A DNA stretch of 64,000 nucleotides, from positions 1-64,000 of the IMG/VR virus record IMGVR_UViG_3300042806_000299. One strand, written 5' to 3'. The translations under genes were made by a program, and so were the position numbers. Position 1 is the first letter of the stretch. Every line of letters begins with the position of its first letter. This DNA comes from a virus. Positions 38,576-47,957 of this stretch are shown here, piece after piece. The notes below the pieces were generated by a model. It was given only the letters and a program-made list of their open reading frames with translations. It made no database searches and had not been told where the DNA came from.

Positions 38576-38899
38576 ATGGCTGAAAAAGCAAATAGAAAGA
38601 CAGTTACACTAGTAGACGGAACCACATTACAGGTTCAACCACTAAAGATTTCACTACTTCGTCCATTTGTAAAACGATTTAGCGATCTAGCACTTGTTGC
38701 AGATGATAACGACAAGTCAATGGACGTATTGCTTGACTGCGTACAAATCGCAATGAAACAATACAAACCAGAACTTTCAGAAAATAAGGAATCACTAGAA
38801 GACCTTCTAGACCTTCCAACAGTATACGAGATCATTGAAGCCGCATCAGGAAGCGATGTTGCCACAAACAATAATCTTATTGCAACAATCAGCAAGTAG
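38576..38899 (+). CDS. Tail assembly chaperone, short paralog
   Basis: 107 residues, homologous to the N-terminal half of the gene at 37842. MAEKANRKTVTLVDGTTLQV, then LRPFVKRFSDLALVADD and VYEIIEAASGSD. Better ribosome-binding site (GGGGGA) and own promoter suggest it is made in excess over the long form, the ratio that frameshifting creates in other phages. Ends 25 nt before the tape measure start. I saw no slippery heptamer. Confidence 0.75.
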   Translation: MAEKANRKTVTLVDGTTLQVQPLKISLLRPFVKRFSDLALVADDNDKSMDVLLDCVQIAMKQYKPELSENKESLEDLLDLPTVYEIIEAASGSDVATNNNLIATISK

Positions 38900-38924
38900 T
38901 TTGTAGGGGGAGGTGTTATGAAAA

Positions 38925-41900
38925 TTGTCAGACGTAAATGCTAATATAGGCATAAATTTTAATACGGCTGACGCCTTAGCACAACTAAGAACACTTCAGG
39001 CTGGTTTAAGCAAGTTTCATCAAACGCTTGCCCAGGGAAACCTTGCAGCAACAAATGCACAAAAAGGTCTTAATGCACAACTTATCCAGTCAGTTAATGC
39101 AACTGGAAAGTTTGCTGCATCTCAAGCAAAAGTAGCAACAAGTACTCAATCATTTACATCTGCTCTTGAAAAAAATAAGTTAAGCATGGGCCAGTACTTT
39201 AGGTACACGGCTGCTGCTGCTACGGCAAACACAAAATCACTAACCAACATGTTTGCTCAAGAACGAGAAATTATTAACCGTGCACGTAGAGACAGAGTAA
39301 AAGCCTTACAGACACAATACATTCAATTGCAAAAAGCAAATGGTGGTTTTGCTGATGCAATAAGAATTATGCCAAAAACTTTAATGATGGCAAACGGCCA
39401 ATTTACCGAACTTGGAACAAGAATTCAATATGCTGCACAAAGACAGCAATTCCTAAATCAGTTGCTTAAACAAGGATCAACACAACTTCTAAACTTTGGT
39501 AAAAACACTCAGTGGGCTGGTCGCCAGTTAATGGTTGGACTTACAATCCCTCTAGGAATGCTTGCTTCATATGCTGCAAGAGCATTTAAAGAAATGGAAG
39601 CAGCAACAATAAAGTTCCAACGTGTATATGGAGATGCCTTTACTGATAATGCAACAACAGACATAGCAGTTGAAAATATTAAACGAATTGGTATGGAATA
39701 TACTAAATTTGGTATTGCAGTTAAAGATACAATGGAAATGGCAGCAACCGCTGCAGCAGCAGGCTTTCAAGGAGCAGCACTTGACGCACAGGTAAAAGAG
39801 GCAAACAAACTTGCAGTTCTTGGACAGGTAGAACAACAGCAAGCACTAGAAACAACTATATCTTTACAAAATGCATTTGGACTGTCAACAGAAGATCTTG
39901 CAAAGAAAATTGATTTCCTTAACGCAGTTGAAAACCAGACTGTTCTTTCTATTGAAGATTTAACAATTGCAATTCCTAAAGCAGCACCAGTTGTAAGACA
40001 ACTTGGTGGAGATGTAGAAGACCTTGCCTTTTTTATGACTGCTATGAAAGAAGGCGGAATTAATGCATCAGAAGGTGCTAACGCATTAAAGTCTGGTCTT
40101 GCATCTATGATTAACCCAACAAAGAAAACATCTGAAATGCTTGCAGCAATGGGCATAAATATCAAGGGTATTGTAGAAGGAAATGCTGGAGATCTAAAAG
40201 GAACCGTAGTAGGATTAGCAAGAGCCCTAGATGAGTTAGACCCACTAAACCGTGCAAGAGCAATTGAGCAATTGTTTGGTAAGTTCCAGTTTTCAAGAAT
40301 ATCAACATTATTTCAAAACGTAGTAAAAGAAGGAAGCCAAGCCTCAAGAGCCCTTCAACTATCTGGTGCTTCACTTGAAGAGTTAGCCATTATTTCTGAG
40401 CGAGAAATGGGAAAGATTGAAGATTCAGTTGGAGTTAAGTTTCAAGCAGCAGTAGAACAATTTAAACAAACTATTATGCCAATAGGAAAACAATTCTTAC
40501 AAGCATTAACACCAGTTGTTGAATTTATTGGTAAACTATTTGAAAAGTTTAATAACTTATCTGATGGAACTAAAAAGTTTGTAACAATTCTTACAGCAGT
40601 CGTTGCTGGAATTGGTCCAATATTCTTGATGACATTTGGTTTGCTTGCAAACGGTCTTGCAAATTTAATTAAGTTATTTGCATTAATTAGAGGTGGAATG
40701 GCAAAATTAAATGGTCAAAATAAAGTTTTAGGTGGGGGCTTTGATTATTTAACACAACAAGAAATTGAAAACCTATCATCATCTAATGCGTTACATGGTG
40801 CACATTCAAAACTTATTCAGGTATTTAATGTTGAAAGCATTGCACTTCAAAAATTAGCAAACTCATATGCAAATGCAGGATCACAAGCCAGAGCCCTTGC
40901 AGCATCTTCTCCTGGACTATTTGCATCACCAGGCGCTGCTGCAGCAGTTTCAAAATTACCTGGTGGACAAGGTAGACCAGTTAAACGATATGCAAAAGGA
41001 GTATTGCAAGTACCTGGTCCAAAAGGTGCGGGAGATGTACAGGCAGCATTTCTTGCTCCAGGAGAAGCAGTTTTACCAGCAGATGTAACCGCAAAAAATA
41101 TTGATTTCTTACATGCAATGATGGCTGGAAAGACTCCTGGATATATGGCAGGTTCTATTCCAGAACTATCTCCAGCAGCAAAGAGTCAGTCACAAGTTGA
41201 AATGCAAAAGTTCTTTGATTGGGCAGATGATCAAATAAAATCTTCAAACCTAGCCCCACAACTTAAAGGACGATGGAAGAAGTCAGCAGGTCCAGCATTT
41301 AGACAAAGTTTAATGGAAAAGATGATTTATGATCCAAGCAGCAAAACATTCTGGACAAACATGGGTGGAACAAATGGAGTCAACCTTGAGCGAATGCAAG
41401 AAAGATTTAATTACAGATTTGGAATTGCACCTGATCCACAAACTGGTAAATATGCAAGATCAAACCTATTTAATATTAGTAAATTTTTAAATAACGTTAC
41501 ATCTGGTGGTCAGTCAAAACGTGCTGGAGATATTTCTGCTAATAACCCAAAGGCTAAAAAAGTTTGGGATGAAATAAAAGTAGCAGCATCAAACCCTGCT
41601 GGCATTAAGTCAGATAAAACAATTAGAAAGTATACAGATTTCCTTGCTAACATGAAAGACGGATTAGGAAATGACACACAATTAGCAAAAGATTTAAAGT
41701 CTAACTCTCCATTAACAAGAAAAACTGCAATGGAATCGGTTGATAAAATGTTTAAACTTGATGCGTCCCATGCTCAAGCAGTAAAAGTATATGATAGTTT
41801 AGAAGATGCACAATCAGGAAAATCAAGACCAGCATCAAAAAATGAAAAATATTCTCTTGGTCAAATAGGTCCAGATTACAGAGTTGTAAATGAATTTGTT

Positions 41901-44900
41901 AAAACAAATGACCCAGGAAATAAATCTAGATTTGAAAAAATATTAGAATGGAATAATAAAAGTGGAAACCCGCTTGCAATTGATGCTACACAAAACAAAA
42001 ATCTCCAGTCTGCAATTCAATCAATTATTAAACAGGGAAATCATCCATTCGACCCACAAAATCAAAAACATGTAAAGGCTCTTGCAGAACTTGAAATAAA
42101 AGCAAGAGATTTAATGACAGTCAATCCATCTAAAGCAAAAGGCTTGTCGTTTTTAAGCAAGTCCCCTAGTGCATATATAAATGCAAGACTTACAGACAAC
42201 ATAATGTCTGATAGAATTTCAGACTCTAATTGGTTTAAGAAGATGAATGAAAATAAGATGTTTATGAACACATCTGTTCTTGATGATCAAGGTAGACCAG
42301 TAAGAGGCGGACTCGAAACAGTTAGAAAATCTGAGTATTACTTTGATTCAAAGACTGGTAGATTTATACCTTACACTGGACAAAACACTTCTGCTGTTGC
42401 AACTGGTAGAGTAACTGGCAAAGGAACAGAAACAAGAACTCCAGACGTTAATAAAACTGGAGGGCAGCCAACAGCAACAAGATCTCAGGCAACAGCCTTT
42501 GCTGCAAGGCGTGATGCTGGTGACCCAAGATTCCAGGGACTTGGAACTGAGTCTCCACTAAGCAAGAATGCACAAGGAAGAATTACAAATGCTATGCAGG
42601 AGCAGGCACGTTTATTAAAACTAAGAAACAACTTATCATCAAGAGAAATAGAACAAGCGCTATCTCAATACAGAAGAAGACTTGTAGTTGCAGAAACAGA
42701 AAAAGCAAACGCTCTAATACAAAAACAAACAATGCGTGAGCAGGCAAAAATTGATTCTGAAAGAGTTGTAAATTCTAGGGCTATAGCAAAGCAAGAACGA
42801 GCACAAAGACGAATGGCTCTTCAGGAAAAAGTTGGAAGATACTCTGGAGGAGCATCTGCAGCAATGGGTGGAGTTGCTATGGGTGCGATGATGATGGGAG
42901 CAGACTCTAAGGTCACTGGTGGCCTATTTGGGGCCTCTGCACTGGCTGGTATGGCTCCAATGCTAACAAACCCATATATTGCTGCAGGAACGGCTGTAGT
43001 GGCTTTGGCTGGATCTTTATGGATGCTTGACAAATCTGCCAAAAAAGCAGCAGAAGCACAATCAAAATTAGTTGATTCAACTTCGGCAACAAGTGAAAAA
43101 ATGAAGTCTATTGGAGAACTTACTGGTAAGGTTGGTGCTTCAGAAATATATGCACGTAGACGTTCAACCTCAGTATCAGACAGATACACAACTGGGTTTG
43201 AAAGAGGAAAGCAACAGTTTGGTTCTACATTCTTAGAAAGCGAAACTGGAAAAGGTGTAATGTCTGGATTTACAGAAAGCATGAAATCTGGAACAGATAT
43301 TGCTGCCAAACAAATGGCACTACAACTTTCTGCTTACGTTTCAGATGGAATAATGACAGCAGAACAAGCGCATAGTGTTGCAAAACAAATTGGAATTAAC
43401 TTAAACAATCAAACACTTACTTCTCAAATAAGTGGGCAGTTGTTAGATCTTATAGGTCCATCTGGAGAAGACTTACTAAAAAATCCATTAGAAATAAGAG
43501 TAAGACTAGTCGAAGAGCAAAGAGGTCTTTCTAAACAAATTGGATCTATGTTTAAAAAAGAAATGGCAAATCCAACTGATGAGTTTACAGATTTTACTGC
43601 AAATGATAATGCAAAAAAGATGGCAGGACAGGTGGCTGCATACGGTGCACAAAACCTAGAATTTAATCAAGCACAAATTGATTCACTAAATGTTCAATAT
43701 GATAAAGAACTAAAGATACTTGAAACTCAAAAAGCGGCAACTACAGACGCTGCAAAAAGAAAATTAATAGATGATCAAATTGTTGCTTTAGAAAATAAAA
43801 GAGAAGCAAGCGTTCAGACTTTAAGAAAAGCAAACAGTGAAATACTTAAAGATCAAATTGCTGCATTTAGGATTGCACAAGAAAAAAGTAATGTAGAAAA
43901 TGCATTCTTTGATTCTCTTAAAGATCAGGTAAGAACAAAATATAAGGGTACAGCCCAAGAAGCGTTTGTTGATCCATTACTGAAGTCCACTGCAGATCTA
44001 AAGAGCAAAGAACTAGAGGTTAAGATAAATACAATAGTTGCATCTGGACAAATGCCTCCTGCAACAGCAACCACATTATTAGATATGTTTTCTGGAGATG
44101 AAGCAGAACTAAATAAATTTATTAACATAACAGCAAAATTACAAGATCCAGGAAAAGTTTCTGAACTGGTAAACTCGCTTGGTGGAATAAAAAATAAAAA
44201 AGTTGTAAAAGCAATACTTACAAAAATTTCTTCAACAAATCCAAAAGAAGCAGACAAGTTAATGTCAACAATTGCTCTTATGCAAAAGATGGCTGGTAAA
44301 GAAATTAATATTGAGGCATTCTTTGAACAAAAAGACGCTATGGCACAACTGCAAGCATTGCAGACAAAACTTGAAGAAGTTGAAGGTATGCCAAATCCAA
44401 TTACAAAAGAAGCAATTGCTCTTATAAATACAGATGGAAACTCATCAACACAAGATATGACAGCACTTCTTGCAGTTTGGGATAAATGGGGAAATCTGCC
44501 AGATGAAACTAAAAAGACAGTTATACAAGAATACATAACTCTTTACAAAACAATTGATGATGAGTCGGCACTTGCAAGCATAAAGGCCAGAAACCCAAGA
44601 GCAAGAAAAATTACACAAGCACAAATTAATGCTGAAAAAGGAAGAATTGCAGCCGAAGAAACTATGCAAGCAACAAAGCAAGACATTGCATCTGCAAAAG
44701 TTGGTAAGTCTCAAGACGGTCTTTCTGATGGTTCAAAAAAGGCTGACCCACTAGACTTCCTTGACTCACTTGCAATGAGAATTAAAAATGTTCGTAATGC
44801 AGCCTTTGATGCAACAGCCCCACTAAAATCTATGATTGCAGCATTTAGCGGAAAACAGGCTCAAAAAGATGCTTCAAAGATGTTTTCTTTATTTGATGGC

Positions 44901-47285
44901 TTACAACAAAAAATGGTTAAACTTGGTGTTCCAAAAGAATTTAGAGATATGATTTCTGGAATGAATGCAGATGATTTTAATAAGTTTGCATCATTGCCAA
45001 AGGGCAAAAATATGTTTACTTATGAAAATAATAAACCAAAAACAAAAGCAAACATTACTGGATTAACAAAAGAAGGCCAGGCTGTTATGCAAACATACCG
45101 TGAAGCAGTAATTGGAGAATTCAATGTTGCACAAAAAGAAGTTTTAGAAACAACAAAAAATCAAGATGAAGCATTTAAAATTCTTATTGCTTCTGGAATG
45201 AGCACATCCGATGCACTAAAAACTGTAGAAGATTCTGCAGTAGCAGCAGGCATTGCATCAGGTGCACTTGGCAAAAATGGTTCTGAAGAAATGAAAAAAT
45301 TTATTGCAGATATTCAGGCAGCATCTGACGAAACATCAAGACTTAACGCACTAACAAAAGCAAGGCAATCAAACTCAGATTTTGCTATTTCAAAAAATGC
45401 TCCAGGACTAGCAAAATCTATGAAGGAAGCGGGATACAGTGCTGATCAAATTAATGAGGCCTTGTCAGATCCTGATATTGCAAAGGAATTAATTAAAGAT
45501 CTTAAAGATGGAAAAATTGAAGCAGGAGATATAAAAGATTACATTGATTCAATAGCAGAAAAGAAATCAATTGATATTCGTGTAAAACTTGCAATGGGAG
45601 ATTTTGCAGGGGCAGCAGAAGAAGGCAGACAACTAGTAAATGAAATGTTTTCTGTACAAGAAGCACTAATTACAACTGGCCCACTTGGACAACAATTAGA
45701 CGCAAATAATCAAAAGATTGCAGATTACCAGACAGAACTACTTCCATTCCAAAAACAAATTGATGGTATTAATCAGTCAATATCTGATGCCCAAAGAAAC
45801 ATTGAGATCGCATATACAAGACCAATAGGGGCCCTTCAAACTGAAATAGAATCATTAGATAGACAACTTGACACAAGTCCAATATTTGGAAATCGGGCAA
45901 TAAAAACAATTCAGGATGAAAACATAATTTATGGAAATGATCTTGCTATTATTTCTCATCAAGCAGATGCTGTTAATAAATCTTATGACGAACAAGTAAA
46001 AAACCTCAATGAGGTAAAGGCAATTAATGATCAAATAATTGCTCAACAAGGTAGACAACTTGGTCTTGCTGATGCACTAACTCAAGGTGATATTGCTGCA
46101 GCAGCAAAGGCTGCACAGGAAATGAGACAGGCAAATGCTGATCAATATGCTACATCGCAAATTGATGTTATTGAACAAGCAAGGCAAAATGCTTTAGGAA
46201 ATCTAAAGGGGCCACAGTCTGGTTTGACACAAATTCAAATTCAAGAAAAACAATATCAAAATGCTCAAAAACTTTATGCAATGGAAAATGATCCAGCAAG
46301 GCTTAAAATAATTGCAGACATTCAAAAGAAGCAAGATGAAATTTATAACTTGCAACAACTTCAAAATGTAGAACTTGCTAAAATTAAAACAAAAGAAGAT
46401 GAAATTTACAATATTGAAAATACCAAGATTCGTCCAATTCAAACAAACATAGATGCACTAACATACCAAAACACTGTTTTACAAACTCAAATAGATAAAC
46501 AAGTTTCCTCATTAAAAGTAATGGGACAAACTCGTGGAGAATGGGATTTAACATTTGCAAAGATTGATGCATCTGCACTTGCATCAAAGAATTTAGATAC
46601 AGCATTTGGTGCACTATTAACATCTGCAGCAGCAATTGATAAGATGTGGACGTCAATTTTATCAAAGATTCAAGCGTATGCTGCAGGAGTTCCAGCAAGT
46701 GTTACAGCACAGCAACAAAGTATTACAGCGCCAGTTACTAAAACAGATACACCACCACAAACAGGTACAGCGGCTACTGGGACTGCAGGGTCTGCAAAAA
46801 CAACTGGCACACCATTTGGACAAGCAAGTTCAACTGTAACGGTTAAATCTGGTAATACCCTAAGTGGAATCGCAGCAACTGCAAGAGTAAAACTTGCAGA
46901 TGTTATTAAGGCTAATCCACAAATTTCAAATCCAAACTTAATTAGACCAGGACAAGTTATAAAAATACCATCTTCTGCATTATATAGAGCAAAAGGTGGT
47001 ATTGTTCCTAATTACTTTACAGCAGGAGGATTTGCAAGAGGAACGGATACTGTTCCAGCAATGTTAACTCCAGGAGAATTTGTTATGAGCAAATATGCTG
47101 TAGACTCTTACGGAGTAGATAGAATGAAAGCAATTAATTCTGGATCAGACAAATCATCTTCAGTGTATAATTATGAGTTAGTAGTAAATGTTAAATCAGA
47201 CGCCAATGCAAATGATATTGCAAACACAGTAATGGCTAAGATTAAGCAGGTAGACAATATGAGATTAAAGGGGAATAGATTTTAA
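38925..47285 (+). CDS. Tail tape measure protein
   Basis: 2786 residues, TTG start (in-frame stop at 38919; next Met is residue 88) with GGGGGAGGTG 10 nt upstream. Sets tail length and is expelled into the host. N-terminal coiled coil and LGTRIQYAAQRQQFLNQLLK; classic phage tail tape-measure core TLMMAN...AATAAAAGFQG and GGDVEDLAFFMTAMKEGGIN (about residues 130-480). Hydrophobic segments near 545-590 and 1310-1365. Near residue 700 GPKGAGDVQAAFLAPGEAVL and near 2700 GTDTVPAMLTPGEFVMSKYA are the two PGE motifs common in tape measures. A LysM domain (VKSGNTLSGIAATARVKLAD ... NLIRPGQVIKIP) lies at about 2637-2685, implying wall binding. Ala/Lys/Gln-rich helices fill the rest. Confidence 0.9.
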   Translation: MSDVNANIGINFNTADALAQLRTLQAGLSKFHQTLAQGNLAATNAQKGLNAQLIQSVNATGKFAASQAKVATSTQSFTSALEKNKLSMGQYFRYTAAAATANTKSLTNMFAQEREIINRARRDRVKALQTQYIQLQKANGGFADAIRIMPKTLMMANGQFTELGTRIQYAAQRQQFLNQLLKQGSTQLLNFGKNTQWAGRQLMVGLTIPLGMLASYAARAFKEMEAATIKFQRVYGDAFTDNATTDIAVENIKRIGMEYTKFGIAVKDTMEMAATAAAAGFQGAALDAQVKEANKLAVLGQVEQQQALETTISLQNAFGLSTEDLAKKIDFLNAVENQTVLSIEDLTIAIPKAAPVVRQLGGDVEDLAFFMTAMKEGGINASEGANALKSGLASMINPTKKTSEMLAAMGINIKGIVEGNAGDLKGTVVGLARALDELDPLNRARAIEQLFGKFQFSRISTLFQNVVKEGSQASRALQLSGASLEELAIISEREMGKIEDSVGVKFQAAVEQFKQTIMPIGKQFLQALTPVVEFIGKLFEKFNNLSDGTKKFVTILTAVVAGIGPIFLMTFGLLANGLANLIKLFALIRGGMAKLNGQNKVLGGGFDYLTQQEIENLSSSNALHGAHSKLIQVFNVESIALQKLANSYANAGSQARALAASSPGLFASPGAAAAVSKLPGGQGRPVKRYAKGVLQVPGPKGAGDVQAAFLAPGEAVLPADVTAKNIDFLHAMMAGKTPGYMAGSIPELSPAAKSQSQVEMQKFFDWADDQIKSSNLAPQLKGRWKKSAGPAFRQSLMEKMIYDPSSKTFWTNMGGTNGVNLERMQERFNYRFGIAPDPQTGKYARSNLFNISKFLNNVTSGGQSKRAGDISANNPKAKKVWDEIKVAASNPAGIKSDKTIRKYTDFLANMKDGLGNDTQLAKDLKSNSPLTRKTAMESVDKMFKLDASHAQAVKVYDSLEDAQSGKSRPASKNEKYSLGQIGPDYRVVNEFVKTNDPGNKSRFEKILEWNNKSGNPLAIDATQNKNLQSAIQSIIKQGNHPFDPQNQKHVKALAELEIKARDLMTVNPSKAKGLSFLSKSPSAYINARLTDNIMSDRISDSNWFKKMNENKMFMNTSVLDDQGRPVRGGLETVRKSEYYFDSKTGRFIPYTGQNTSAVATGRVTGKGTETRTPDVNKTGGQPTATRSQATAFAARRDAGDPRFQGLGTESPLSKNAQGRITNAMQEQARLLKLRNNLSSREIEQALSQYRRRLVVAETEKANALIQKQTMREQAKIDSERVVNSRAIAKQERAQRRMALQEKVGRYSGGASAAMGGVAMGAMMMGADSKVTGGLFGASALAGMAPMLTNPYIAAGTAVVALAGSLWMLDKSAKKAAEAQSKLVDSTSATSEKMKSIGELTGKVGASEIYARRRSTSVSDRYTTGFERGKQQFGSTFLESETGKGVMSGFTESMKSGTDIAAKQMALQLSAYVSDGIMTAEQAHSVAKQIGINLNNQTLTSQISGQLLDLIGPSGEDLLKNPLEIRVRLVEEQRGLSKQIGSMFKKEMANPTDEFTDFTANDNAKKMAGQVAAYGAQNLEFNQAQIDSLNVQYDKELKILETQKAATTDAAKRKLIDDQIVALENKREASVQTLRKANSEILKDQIAAFRIAQEKSNVENAFFDSLKDQVRTKYKGTAQEAFVDPLLKSTADLKSKELEVKINTIVASGQMPPATATTLLDMFSGDEAELNKFINITAKLQDPGKVSELVNSLGGIKNKKVVKAILTKISSTNPKEADKLMSTIALMQKMAGKEINIEAFFEQKDAMAQLQALQTKLEEVEGMPNPITKEAIALINTDGNSSTQDMTALLAVWDKWGNLPDETKKTVIQEYITLYKTIDDESALASIKARNPRARKITQAQINAEKGRIAAEETMQATKQDIASAKVGKSQDGLSDGSKKADPLDFLDSLAMRIKNVRNAAFDATAPLKSMIAAFSGKQAQKDASKMFSLFDGLQQKMVKLGVPKEFRDMISGMNADDFNKFASLPKGKNMFTYENNKPKTKANITGLTKEGQAVMQTYREAVIGEFNVAQKEVLETTKNQDEAFKILIASGMSTSDALKTVEDSAVAAGIASGALGKNGSEEMKKFIADIQAASDETSRLNALTKARQSNSDFAISKNAPGLAKSMKEAGYSADQINEALSDPDIAKELIKDLKDGKIEAGDIKDYIDSIAEKKSIDIRVKLAMGDFAGAAEEGRQLVNEMFSVQEALITTGPLGQQLDANNQKIADYQTELLPFQKQIDGINQSISDAQRNIEIAYTRPIGALQTEIESLDRQLDTSPIFGNRAIKTIQDENIIYGNDLAIISHQADAVNKSYDEQVKNLNEVKAINDQIIAQQGRQLGLADALTQGDIAAAAKAAQEMRQANADQYATSQIDVIEQARQNALGNLKGPQSGLTQIQIQEKQYQNAQKLYAMENDPARLKIIADIQKKQDEIYNLQQLQNVELAKIKTKEDEIYNIENTKIRPIQTNIDALTYQNTVLQTQIDKQVSSLKVMGQTRGEWDLTFAKIDASALASKNLDTAFGALLTSAAAIDKMWTSILSKIQAYAAGVPASVTAQQQSITAPVTKTDTPPQTGTAATGTAGSAKTTGTPFGQASSTVTVKSGNTLSGIAATARVKLADVIKANPQISNPNLIRPGQVIKIPSSALYRAKGGIVPNYFTAGGFARGTDTVPAMLTPGEFVMSKYAVDSYGVDRMKAINSGSDKSSSVYNYELVVNVKSDANANDIANTVMAKIKQVDNMRLKGNRF

Positions 47286-47956
47286 TGGCCACAAATCCTA
47301 ATGCTGTTCCATATATGGCGGGTAGAAAGAAATATGGAAGACCACAAGCAATGCTTTGGTCAGAAAACTCTGGAACCCTATCTAATGGCCTATACGTTCC
47401 AAATGGTTATGAAATAGGTGCAGAGATAGGAACACAAGTAGATAATGAGTCATTAAACCAATTTTTAATATTATCTGATGATAATAGATCAGAAATAGCC
47501 ATAGACCAAGATAGAATTGAAAAACGTGAAAGAATGATTAATGGAAGGATGAGGTCTTATCATATCGCTGATAAACTAACAATTTCTACATCTTGGAACA
47601 TGTTGCCATCACGAGCATATGCCTTATCACCAGACTTTAATTCATCAAATGGTTTATCTAATTACAATGACTCTTATGGAAAACCTACAGGCGCAGATAG
47701 TCAGTATACTTCTGACGGAGGCGCAGGCGGAGTCGAAATGCTTGACTGGTATGAAAACCATAAAGGTTCATTTTGGGTTTATCTTGCATATGATAAGTAT
47801 TCTAATTTTGGCAAGAATGATGCAGCATACGGTCATTTGTCACAATACAATCAAGTAATTGAAATGTTCTTTTCTTCATTTCAATATACTGTTGTTAAGC
47901 GTGGAAACTCAAACTATGATTTTTGGAATGTCTCAGTAACACTGGAAGAAGCGTAG
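47285..47956 (+). CDS. Distal tail protein-like
   Basis: 223 residues; ATG overlaps the tape measure stop. RKKYGRPQAMLWSENSGTLS, EIGTQVDNESLNQFLILSDD, ADKLTISTSWNMLPSRAYAL and an aromatic-rich DFWNVSVTLEEA end. It lies between tape measure and the large tail protein, the normal position of Dit. It would form the ring joining tube to tip. Family-level sequence identity cannot be confirmed here. Confidence 0.65.
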   Translation: MATNPNAVPYMAGRKKYGRPQAMLWSENSGTLSNGLYVPNGYEIGAEIGTQVDNESLNQFLILSDDNRSEIAIDQDRIEKRERMINGRMRSYHIADKLTISTSWNMLPSRAYALSPDFNSSNGLSNYNDSYGKPTGADSQYTSDGGAGGVEMLDWYENHKGSFWVYLAYDKYSNFGKNDAAYGHLSQYNQVIEMFFSSFQYTVVKRGNSNYDFWNVSVTLEEA

Positions 47957-47957
47957 T

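Noticed and set aside
37842-38925. Programmed frameshift in tail chaperones
   Set aside because: No slippery heptamer at the gene ends; the two forms are separate paralogous genes.
42821-44536. Minus-strand frames of 162 and 203 residues
   Set aside because: Lie inside the tape measure coding region, without ribosome-binding sites or family motifs.
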